Below the pieces are notes generated by a model. The model made no database searches, was not told the DNA's origin, and worked only from the letters and a program-made list of their open reading frames with translations. Shown in pieces: positions 26,668 through 34,136 of a DNA stretch of 61,231 nucleotides. Position 1 is the stretch's first letter, and each line of letters begins with the position of its first letter. A program made the translations under genes and the position numbers. The stretch covers positions 1 through 61,231 of the forward strand of contig CAKOMQ010000005.1 of the NCBI GenBank assembly GCA_934096715.1. Reading direction: 5' to 3'. Source of the stretch: an uncultured Bacilli bacterium (lineage in GTDB: Bacteria; Bacillota_I; Bacilli_A; RF39; UBA660).

Positions 26668-27232
26668 TTGTATTATTTTTCCTAGGAGAATTACTTTTTT
26701 TAGCTGGAGTATTTTTCTTGCTTACACTTGATTTATTATTATTTTTAGAATTATTATTCTTCTTAACTGTATTTGAAGCACCATTATTTTTTCTATTATT
26801 AGAAGTATTCTTTTTAACATTGTTCTTCTTACTATTACTATTACTTTTCTTAGTTTTAGTATTATTCTTCTTTACAGGTGTTTTTTCTTCTTCAACTTTA
26901 ATTTCTTTTGTTGAAGGAGTGTTGTTAACTACAGGCTTTTCAACACTTTCTTTTTTGTTGATAACTTTATTAGTTTCAACATCTTCTTTTTTAGGTAACT
27001 TTTCATAAATGAATTCAGCCACTATATGATAATATTTTTTAGTAAAAGCAATTATTTTATTAGAAGTATCATTTAACCAGTTTATATATTTATTATCATC
27101 AGCTACTTTATTACCAGAGTCATCATAATCTTTATTAAGATTAAATAAAACAAATATTAGAATTCCTAGAGTTAATAGATAAGTTCCTATTAAAACTATG
27201 AATACAATATCAATTGGATCAAAACTTCTCAA
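26639..27232 (-). CDS. Membrane protein with long Lys/Asn/Ser tail
   Basis: A 197-residue protein with one N-terminal transmembrane helix (about 10-31), a 70-residue soluble part and a C-terminal 100-residue low-complexity tail made of Lys, Asn, Ser and Thr. The tail is strongly basic and disordered, so it could bind RNA, DNA or anionic wall polymers. No family is recognised. Being opposite rny is suggestive but not evidence of a link. The sense-strand Leu/Phe ORF across the tail is a composition artefact. Confidence 0.6.
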   Translation of the reverse strand: MRSFDPIDIVFIVLIGTYLLTLGILIFVLFNLNKDYDDSGNKVADDNKYINWLNDTSNKIIAFTKKYYHIVAEFIYEKLPKKEDVETNKVINKKESVEKPVVNNTPSTKEIKVEEEKTPVKKNNTKTKKSNSNSKKNNVKKNTSNNRKNNGASNTVKKNNNSKNNNKSSVSKKNTPAKKSNSPRKNNTSKKTTSKSK

Positions 27233-27334
27233 AATATCACTTCCCTGTATATGAATTATATAATAAAATCATAAAAAATAATAGTAATTTTTGATACTTT
27301 CTTGACATTTTTTTATTAGACATTATTTAACAAT

Positions 27335-27357
27335 TTCATTATACGTGCTATAATAAT
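27335..27357 (+). promoter_or_regulatory. Probable promoter of the glucosaminidase operon
   Basis: TTAACA, a 16-base spacer, then TATAAT (about 27350-27356), shortly before AATAGGAG. Positions are approximate. Confidence 0.55.
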
Positions 27358-27377
27358 AGAGAATAGGAGATGATTTT

Positions 27378-29108
27378 ATGAATAAAAAGTATTTTGCATT
27401 TATAATGTTTTTATTTTTTATGTTATCTCCAACAATCGTTAGTGCTTTACCAAAGGGTGTAATAACAGGGACAGGAGTGTCATTAAGGACTGGTCCTGGA
27501 ACTAATTATGGAAAAATTAGTTTTACACTAAAAAAAGGAAATGCTTATGATATGGTAGATACTAATATTGTTAAAGATGAAGGTGGATGTAGTACAGGTT
27601 GGTATAGAATTTATTATAAAAATACAAGTGTTGGTTACGTATGTGGTAAATATTTAACTGTTGATGCAACTGGAACACTAGGAGATATATATGGAAGACC
27701 TTGGACTAGTCCAAAGAAATCAATTAATGGTGGCGCTAAGGTTATTGCTGAAGGCTACATTCAAGCGGGACAGTTTACTGCTTACTTAAAGAAATTCAAT
27801 GTTAATCCAGCAACAGGTAAGGTATATTGGCACCAATATATGGCCAACTTACAAGCTCCTTCTAGTGAAGCTAGAAGTACTTATAATAGTTATGTTAATG
27901 GTGGATTAATTAATTTACAAAGAGAGTTTACTATTCCAATCTTTACAGGAATGCCTGCAAATACTACGCTTCCAGGAAAAAATGCTGAATTATGTTATCA
28001 AGGTGTTATTGATCAAGCTTTTGAAAATAGTTTGAATGAGCAAGGATTTGATGAGACATATAAATGTAAACTTAGAAAACTTCACATTATTCATCCTAAC
28101 TGGATATTTAAATCACTTAAAACTAACTTAGACTTTAATAGATCAGTAATTGCAGAAAAAGGAGTATCATCTATTCAAGGTTCTACAAGTTTATTTGAAT
28201 CAATGGATTCAAATACTTGTAAAAGTTATAATCAAAATTATAATTTAAAAAATGGTTATTGTAATACTGAAGGTACATGGTATATAGCCAATAATCAAAC
28301 AGTTGGTTATTATTTAGACCCACGTAATTTTCTAGATGAAGTAAATATCATGATGTTTGAAAACTTAGGCTATAGTGCTAACTTTACTACTGGAGTTGTT
28401 CAAACTATATTAAATGGAACTTTTATGAGTGGAGCATCTATTCTAGATAATCAAACATATGCAGAAATATTTGTTGAAGCTGGTAAAAATAACAGTGTAA
28501 GTGCTGTATATTTAGCAAGCCTTGCTAGACAAGAAAGTGGAGTTAATGGCTCAATTGCCACAACAGGAGCAGAATTTAATTATGAAGGAATAACTTATAA
28601 AGGACTATATAACTTCTTTAATATTGGAGCTTATTCTACTGCAAGTAGTCCTATTAAAGCTGGTCTTGTATATGCTTCTGGTGGTTATGATAGTGTAAAG
28701 GTAAATCCTACAACACCAAGTGATTCTAATGAAACCACTATTATAAATAAAATAGGCGGTTCTAAATTTAATAATATAATTACTAATATTGGTGTAGGAA
28801 CTACGCAAGATACAATAAGGAACAGATTAAGTGGTCATACCGTATCATTTAGCGGTAGTGGAGTATTAAAAACAGGAATGACTATTACTGTTGACAATAA
28901 ATATACTTACACATTTGCTATTAAAGGTGATGTTGATGGCGATGGTAATATTATGGCTACAGATTATGTAAAAATTAAAAACTATATAATGGAAAGAAGT
29001 GGCAGCGAACTAAATGAAGCTCAAAGAGTGGCTGCTGACATGGATGGTAATGGTTATATAGTTGCAACAGATTATGTTAGAGTAAAAAATATAATAATGG
29101 GGAGATAG
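27378..29108 (+). CDS. Secreted N-acetylglucosaminidase with SH3b and dockerin
   Basis: A 576-residue exported wall hydrolase. It has a signal peptide (to VSALP), a bacterial SH3 domain (about 27-95, VSLRTGPGTNYGK ... GYVCGKYL), and a central glucosaminidase region that includes YYLDPRNFLDE, LASLARQESG and GLYNFFNIGA, resembling LytD-type GH73 enzymes. The C-terminal type I dockerin has two good calcium loops (GDVDGDGNIMATD and ADMDGNGYIVATD). It is paired with a membrane-anchored beta-domain protein three bases downstream, which parallels the 6887/9295 pair. A likely role is peptidoglycan remodelling while docked at the cell surface. Confidence 0.83.
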   Translation: MNKKYFAFIMFLFFMLSPTIVSALPKGVITGTGVSLRTGPGTNYGKISFTLKKGNAYDMVDTNIVKDEGGCSTGWYRIYYKNTSVGYVCGKYLTVDATGTLGDIYGRPWTSPKKSINGGAKVIAEGYIQAGQFTAYLKKFNVNPATGKVYWHQYMANLQAPSSEARSTYNSYVNGGLINLQREFTIPIFTGMPANTTLPGKNAELCYQGVIDQAFENSLNEQGFDETYKCKLRKLHIIHPNWIFKSLKTNLDFNRSVIAEKGVSSIQGSTSLFESMDSNTCKSYNQNYNLKNGYCNTEGTWYIANNQTVGYYLDPRNFLDEVNIMMFENLGYSANFTTGVVQTILNGTFMSGASILDNQTYAEIFVEAGKNNSVSAVYLASLARQESGVNGSIATTGAEFNYEGITYKGLYNFFNIGAYSTASSPIKAGLVYASGGYDSVKVNPTTPSDSNETTIINKIGGSKFNNIITNIGVGTTQDTIRNRLSGHTVSFSGSGVLKTGMTITVDNKYTYTFAIKGDVDGDGNIMATDYVKIKNYIMERSGSELNEAQRVAADMDGNGYIVATDYVRVKNIIMGR

Positions 29109-29111
29109 TGT

Positions 29112-30491
29112 ATGAAAAATAAGATAAAATTAATTTTAACAGTATTTGTATCAATGTTATTTGTAGGTAATGTTGATGCTGCTAGTTTTTCAATAAGTGT
29201 TGGTAGTAGAACTCTTAATCCAGGTGGATCTACTACTTTAAGAATAACTGGTAATGATGTAACAGGGAGATTTAATATTACAACAAGTAATGGTTCTGTT
29301 ATATCACTTGGTGATGGAAGTGTATGGGTAGAAAATAATACTCAAACTATAAAGTTAAGTAGTTTAAATATTGGTTCTGCTACAATTACCGTATCACCCG
29401 TAAGTGGTGCAAGTGATTCTAGTGGTAATCCAGTAACTTTAGGGGCAAAAAGTGTAACAATTAATGTCCAAAAACCAAGAGATAAATCTAAAGATAATAA
29501 TTTAAAAAGTCTAAGCGTAGAAGGGTTTACATTAAACGAAGAATTCAGTAAAGATAAATTAGAATATACTGTAGATGTACCAGAAGGAACAACAAGTATA
29601 AATATAATAGCGCCTTCAAATGATGGATACGCAACAATTACTGGGGCTGGAGTTCAAACTGTTAATCCAGGAGCTAATAATTTTGATATAGTAGTAACAC
29701 CAGAACTTGGAGAAGCTAAGACATATAAATTAGTAGTTAATGTAATTGATCAAAATCCAGTTGAAGTTACTGTAGATAAGTTAAAATATACATTAGTAAA
29801 ATATGAAAATGCATTTACTTGTCCAGATAACTTTGAAGCTATTACAATTGAAATAGGAGAGTTCAAAGTACCTGCTTGTCAAAATGATAAAATTAAATAT
29901 ACTTTAGTAGGTTTAAAGAATGAAGATGGAACAGTTACGCTTGCAAACTATAAAAATAATAAATATACTCTATTTAATGAAATAAAAAATAGTAATCAAA
30001 GTATAGTTCCTTTAAAATTTAAAGGTAGTATAAATAATTATACTAAGAGTTCTGTTAAAATTAATGGACTTGATGTAGAGTGTTATAAATATACAAAATA
30101 TAGTAAAACCTGTATTATATACGCATTAAATGTTGATACTGGTAAAGAAAACTATTATATATATGATACAGAAAATAAGAATTATATAGCGTATGATAAT
30201 GAATATATTGATTATTTAGAGACTAATAATAAGTATATGTTTATTGCATGTATATCTTTTGCGGCTGGTTTATTTATATCATTTATATCTCTAATATGTG
30301 TTAGTAAAAAGAAAAAGAAGAAAAATAATTCTATAAAAGAAAATAAAACTAATATAGAAGAAAAGCCAGTAAAAGAAGAAGTAAAAAAGAAAGAAAAAAT
30401 TGAAAATAAAAAAGAAGAAATAGATACTGAAGAAGTTTATAATATTTTTGAAGAAGAAAAAAAATCTAAAAAGAAGAATAAAGTGAAATAG
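29112..30491 (+). CDS. Membrane-anchored Ig/cadherin-like protein, putative dockerin partner
   Basis: A 459-residue protein with a signal peptide (ending VDAAS), a beta domain of about 100 residues (about 24-125) that could be a divergent cohesin or Ig-like fold, and a cadherin-like beta-sandwich (about 135-215, LKSLSVEGFTLNEEFS ... TYKLVVNV). A Cys-containing region, a transmembrane helix (about 380-400) and a Lys/Glu cytoplasmic tail follow. It shares its architecture with the protein at 9295 and directly follows a dockerin gene. The anchoring role is inferred from this layout; direct cohesin similarity is weak. Confidence 0.6.
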   Translation: MKNKIKLILTVFVSMLFVGNVDAASFSISVGSRTLNPGGSTTLRITGNDVTGRFNITTSNGSVISLGDGSVWVENNTQTIKLSSLNIGSATITVSPVSGASDSSGNPVTLGAKSVTINVQKPRDKSKDNNLKSLSVEGFTLNEEFSKDKLEYTVDVPEGTTSINIIAPSNDGYATITGAGVQTVNPGANNFDIVVTPELGEAKTYKLVVNVIDQNPVEVTVDKLKYTLVKYENAFTCPDNFEAITIEIGEFKVPACQNDKIKYTLVGLKNEDGTVTLANYKNNKYTLFNEIKNSNQSIVPLKFKGSINNYTKSSVKINGLDVECYKYTKYSKTCIIYALNVDTGKENYYIYDTENKNYIAYDNEYIDYLETNNKYMFIACISFAAGLFISFISLICVSKKKKKKNNSIKENKTNIEEKPVKEEVKKKEKIENKKEEIDTEEVYNIFEEEKKSKKKNKVK

Positions 30492-30553
30492 ACTACTTGT
30501 AAATAAGAGAATAATTTGATAAAATTATTTTGAAATATAGGAGGATGACTACA

Positions 30554-30952
30554 ATGGGATTATTTGATAAGATATTTGTTGATAAGGAAGATATGGAAAC
30601 ATCAAGTGATGATGAATTTTATGCAATGAGTGAAAGTGAAGCTTTAAAAGAAGCAGATAAAGTTGGAAATAAAATGATTCTTCTTGAACCAAGAGCATTC
30701 TCTGAAGCCCAACAAATTGCTGATCATTTAAAGAAAAGAAATAGTGTTGTTGTAAATTTAAAAAGAGTTACAAGTGCACAAGCTAAAAGAATAATTGATT
30801 TTCTAAGTGGTTGTATATATGCAATTGGTGGTAATATGCAAAAAATTGGTGTAGGTATTTATCTATGTACTCCAAATAACGTAAATGTACAAGGTAAAAT
30901 TACTGATGATACTGAAAAAGCAAAAAATGAAAATGATGAATTAGATTGGTAA
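30554..30952 (+). CDS. sepF: Cell division protein SepF
   Basis: A 132-residue protein that begins MGLFDKIF, the membrane-binding amphipathic start of SepF. An acidic linker and the SepF core (about 45-125, ILLEPRAFSEAQQIADHLKKR ... DFLSGCIYAIGG) follow. SepF polymerises and tethers FtsZ to the membrane. The start at 30554 is chosen because AGGAGGATGA precedes it and the amphipathic helix is then N-terminal. It is followed closely by divIVA, the usual order in the division region. Confidence 0.94.
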   Translation: MGLFDKIFVDKEDMETSSDDEFYAMSESEALKEADKVGNKMILLEPRAFSEAQQIADHLKKRNSVVVNLKRVTSAQAKRIIDFLSGCIYAIGGNMQKIGVGIYLCTPNNVNVQGKITDDTEKAKNENDELDW

Positions 30953-30980
30953 TTTAGGGTAGTAAAAGGATGTGACATTC

Positions 30981-31406
30981 ATGAGAAAATTTAGTACGAG
31001 TTTTCCAGGATACAATAAAGGTGAAGTCAATTCTTTTGTTAGTAATGTAACTGGCGAATATGAATCCATGTTAAATAATTTAAAAAGTAGAGATAAAGAA
31101 ATAGAATCTTTAAAAAGAGAACTTGATAATTATAAGAGCATGGAAAGAACTCTTAATAGAGCATTATTAATAGCAGAAGAATCTTCAAATAATATTAAAA
31201 AAGTTGCTTATGATGAATCTAGAGCGATTGTTGAAGATGCTAAAAGGAATGCTTCAAGAATTATAAACAATGCTTTATTAAAAGCTGAACAAATAGATAC
31301 AGAAGCTAATAACTTAAAAAATCAAGTTATAAAATATAAAAAGAGATATAAGAATCTATTAGAAGAACAACTTGATGAAGTAGAAAGATTGGATGTTAAT
31401 TTATAA
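30981..31406 (+). CDS. divIVA: DivIVA-domain cell division/polarity protein
   Basis: A 141-residue coiled-coil protein. The N-terminal FSTSFPGYNKGEVNSFV is the DivIVA lipid-binding segment, and coiled coil follows from about residue 30 to the end. It is shorter than Bacillus DivIVA and closer to GpsB in size, although the sequence order after sepF favours DivIVA. ATG 30981 follows AAAGGATG; GTG 30972 is too close to that site. Confidence 0.88.
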   Translation: MRKFSTSFPGYNKGEVNSFVSNVTGEYESMLNNLKSRDKEIESLKRELDNYKSMERTLNRALLIAEESSNNIKKVAYDESRAIVEDAKRNASRIINNALLKAEQIDTEANNLKNQVIKYKKRYKNLLEEQLDEVERLDVNL

Positions 31407-31959
31407 AAATTTACTAGTTATAGTAGATTTTTTTTTAATGTAATGTTTTTATATATCAAGTGATATTAATCACTAAAAAAGATGGGTGAAGCCAGCTTTT
31501 ATAAATGTCAGCAAAAAATGAAGAGATTATTAAAATAAATAATTTAGAATATTTTGGACCTTTTCTAGTTCTAAAGGAAAACATTTAAGATTAAGTAATA
31601 ATATGATACCTGTTTGGAAGAATTGTTATGAAGAATATGATTTAAATACGAATAATTGTAGTAAATCACAATAATAATAAGTCAAATTAGATGGATAAAT
31701 AATAATAGTAAAGATATTTATTATAAGGATATATTACTTTATAAGTTATATAAAAATAACAATTACCAAGTAATGTAAAAGATAAATGTTGTGATTTTCC
31801 TTTACTTGAAGAAAAATGTAATGATTACAATGAGATATAAATTAACCAATAATTGTTATACTTTTGTAAAGTATTGTAATCTTTTTCTTTACTATAAATC
31901 TAAATAATAGTATACTTTTATTAGAAGGATATGTAAACAAGAAGGAAGGAATATAATAA
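31407..31959. other. Intergenic region with possible gene remnants
   Basis: About 550 bases. Two short reading frames, 31507-31590 (27 codons) and 31602-31673 (24 codons, containing PVWKNCYEEYD), look like pieces of a decayed gene but I recognise no family. The end carries an ATACTTT/AAAGTAT inverted repeat near 31860 and the cdsA leader. Confidence 0.35.
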
Positions 31960-32766
31960 ATGAAAACAAGAATTATTAGTGCGGCGATTGCTCTTGCAAT
32001 TTTTATACCACTTATTGTGGTTGGTGGTGTATACTTCGCTGTGGCGGCAAGCATATTATCAATACTTGCATATAAAGAAATTATTGATTTAAAGAAATCA
32101 CATAAGAAAATTCCAAAAGTAGTTAGCGTTTTGGGATTAGTATCACTTATATTAGTAGTTTTAGGTAATTATGAAAATCCTAGTAACATATATTTTATGG
32201 ATAGAGCGTTATTATTTATACCTATAATAGCTTTATTATTACCAGTTGTGTTTTATAAGAGTGAAAATTATTCTACTAAAGACGCATTTTATATGGTAGC
32301 TAGTGTATTATTAGTTGGATGTTTCTTTAACTCATTAATATCACTTCGTAATCTGCCTGGAGAGAATACTGGATTATTCTTATTTATCTATTTATTCTCA
32401 ATAACACTACTAACTGATACATTCGCTTATTTTATTGGTATTTTAATAGGTAAACATAAAATGGCACCAACTGTTAGTCCTAAAAAGAGTTGGGAAGGAT
32501 TCTTTGCAGGTTTAATTGGGGGAAGCGCTTGTGCATTAATTGTCTATTCGAATCTTTTAGGTGGTTTATCATTTAAAATTATTTTAATGACTATTCTGCT
32601 TTCAGTAATTGGACAATTAGGAGATTTAGTATTTAGTAAAATAAAAAGGGAAAATGATATTAAAGACTTTTCTAATATAATGCCAGGACATGGCGGAGTA
32701 TTAGATAGACTAGATAGTATAATTATGGTAGTAATTAGTTATATTATTATTATGAATATATTTTAG
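31960..32766 (+). CDS. cdsA: Phosphatidate cytidylyltransferase
   Basis: Makes CDP-diacylglycerol from phosphatidic acid and CTP for phospholipid synthesis. It is a 268-residue integral membrane protein with seven or so hydrophobic segments and the family signature SPKKSWEG ... GDLVFSKIKRENDIKDF ... GHGGVLDRLDS near the C-terminus. SD AAGGAAGGAA. rseP follows 18 bases later, a conserved order. Confidence 0.95.
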   Translation: MKTRIISAAIALAIFIPLIVVGGVYFAVAASILSILAYKEIIDLKKSHKKIPKVVSVLGLVSLILVVLGNYENPSNIYFMDRALLFIPIIALLLPVVFYKSENYSTKDAFYMVASVLLVGCFFNSLISLRNLPGENTGLFLFIYLFSITLLTDTFAYFIGILIGKHKMAPTVSPKKSWEGFFAGLIGGSACALIVYSNLLGGLSFKIILMTILLSVIGQLGDLVFSKIKRENDIKDFSNIMPGHGGVLDRLDSIIMVVISYIIIMNIF

Positions 32767-32784
32767 ATAAGGAGAATATAAAAC

Positions 32785-33852
32785 ATGTGGATAGTTACAT
32801 TGCTAATATTTATATTTATTCTTAGTATAATTGTTTTAGTTCATGAACTAGGACACTTTTTTTGGGCTAAGAAGTTTGGAGTACATATTGATGAATTTTC
32901 AATAGGTATGGGTCCTAAAGTATGGGGTAAAAAAGGAAAAGATGGAATTGACTATAATATAAGAGCAATACCTATAGGTGGTTTTGTTGCTATGGCTGGA
33001 GAAGTATATGAAGAAGAAGGGATAGATATCCCTAAAGATAAATTTTTATGCAATAAGCCATGGTGGCAAAGAGCTATTGTAATGATAGCAGGAGTTGTTA
33101 ATAACTTTATACTTGCTTTACTATTAATATTCTTATCAACTATTTTCTTTAAAACAGTTGAACCAACTTTAACTATTGAAAGCGTTATACCTAATAGTCC
33201 AGTTAGTAATGCTGGAATTAAAGCTGGAGATACAATAGTGGCAGTAGGTGGTAAAGAAGTATCTTACTTAAATGAATTTAATATTAGATTAATATTTGAA
33301 AGTGATAAGAAAAGTCATGTTTTAACTATTGAACATGAAAATGGTAAAAGAGAAGATTATAAAATAACACCTAAAGAAATGACACTTGAAGATGGAACTA
33401 AAATAACTTATGGCTTTGAATATCATCAAGAAAAGATTGATACACTTGGTAAAAAGATAAGCTATACTTTTAGAACTTTCTTTGATACATTTGATACAAT
33501 GAACTTAACTTTATATGGGCTATTTACCGGTAAGGTAAGTGTATCAGATTTATCTGGTCCGGTTGGTATATTTGAATTAGTAGATGACTCAGTTACAACA
33601 GATCAATCATTCGTAACAAATATTCAAATTATTATTTATTTAATTTGGTTATTATCTATAAATGTTGGTTACTTAAATATCTTACCATTCCCAGCATTTG
33701 ATGGTGGTAGACTATTATTTATTGTAATTGAAAAAATTAAAGGTAGTCCAGTTAATGAGAAATTTGAAAACATATGTCATACAGTTGGATTTATCTTAAT
33801 AATGCTATTAATAGTATTCGTAACCATAAATGATATAATAAAACTATTTTAG
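32785..33852 (+). CDS. rseP: RseP/RasP-type site-2 zinc metalloprotease
   Basis: An intramembrane protease of the M50 family, 355 residues. The first helix holds HELGHF (HExxH zinc motif), one PDZ domain follows (about 120-190, VIPNSPVSNAGIKAGD), and the last helices have NILPFPAFDGGRLLF with the third ligand Asp. In Bacillus RasP cleaves anti-sigma factors and remnant signal peptides. The SigK-like factor in this window would need a SpoIVFB-like M50 protease; this protein has the PDZ-containing RasP layout instead. Confidence 0.95.
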   Translation: MWIVTLLIFIFILSIIVLVHELGHFFWAKKFGVHIDEFSIGMGPKVWGKKGKDGIDYNIRAIPIGGFVAMAGEVYEEEGIDIPKDKFLCNKPWWQRAIVMIAGVVNNFILALLLIFLSTIFFKTVEPTLTIESVIPNSPVSNAGIKAGDTIVAVGGKEVSYLNEFNIRLIFESDKKSHVLTIEHENGKREDYKITPKEMTLEDGTKITYGFEYHQEKIDTLGKKISYTFRTFFDTFDTMNLTLYGLFTGKVSVSDLSGPVGIFELVDDSVTTDQSFVTNIQIIIYLIWLLSINVGYLNILPFPAFDGGRLLFIVIEKIKGSPVNEKFENICHTVGFILIMLLIVFVTINDIIKLF

Positions 33853-33855
33853 TAC

Positions 33856-33884
33856 TTGAAAATAATACTCGTTTGTAGTATTAT
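33856..33884 (+). promoter_or_regulatory. Promoter of poly-G surface gene 1
   Basis: TTGAAA (33856-33861), 17 bases, TATTAT (33879-33884). It overlaps an AATACT/AGTATT hairpin that could also end the cdsA-rseP transcript. Gene copy 2 has the same layout. Confidence 0.65.
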
Positions 33885-33922
33885 TTTTTTAGTAGAAAAA
33901 ATAGAAAGTGAGACCCCGAAAA

Positions 33923-34069
33923 ATGAAGAAAAATGCTAATTTATTAGCAACCTTCCAGAAGTTAAAAAGCCTACTGGGGGGGGGGCGAGAAACAACAAAA
34001 AAGAACTTTAATTATAGCATTAATATTAGTAGAATTTCTATTAATTATATGTGCTTACATTTCATATAA
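33923..34069 (+). other. Leader frame of surface gene 1, broken by the poly-G tract
   Basis: The ATG at 33923, 10 bases after GTGAG, opens a frame encoding MKKNANLLATFQKLKSLLGG. With 10 G it runs out of frame and stops at 34069. With 9 or 12 G it would continue as GEKQQKRTLIIALILVEFL, a transmembrane anchor, straight into the 863-residue ORF. This is most simply the true N-terminus of that gene in an OFF phase. Confidence 0.65.
33951..33985 (+). repeat. Poly-G hairpin element, copy 1 (10 G)
   Basis: CCTTCCAG (33951-33958), a 15-base loop ending in AAAAAGCCTA, then CT followed by ten G (33976-33985). CCTTCCAG can pair fully with CTGGGGGG, using two G-U pairs in RNA. Related elements lie at 36928, 51350 and 61049. 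Confidence 0.85.
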
Positions 34070-34136
34070 TAATAAAAATTTAGACAAATATATATTTAAT
34101 TCAAAAGATTTAAAAAGTAGTGGTTTATTTGCCATT

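Noticed and set aside
26664..27008. A 114-residue Leu/Phe-rich plus-strand reading frame
   Set aside because: It is the complement of the Lys/Asn/Ser tail of the minus-strand membrane protein and has no ribosome site.
31507..31673. Two short reading frames as real genes
   Set aside because: 27 and 24 codons, no clear ribosome sites and no recognisable family; noted only as possible remnants.
33976..33985. G-quadruplex formed by the poly-G tract
   Set aside because: A single uninterrupted run cannot make an ordinary intramolecular quadruplex, and the complementary CCTTCCAG strand offers a simpler hairpin.
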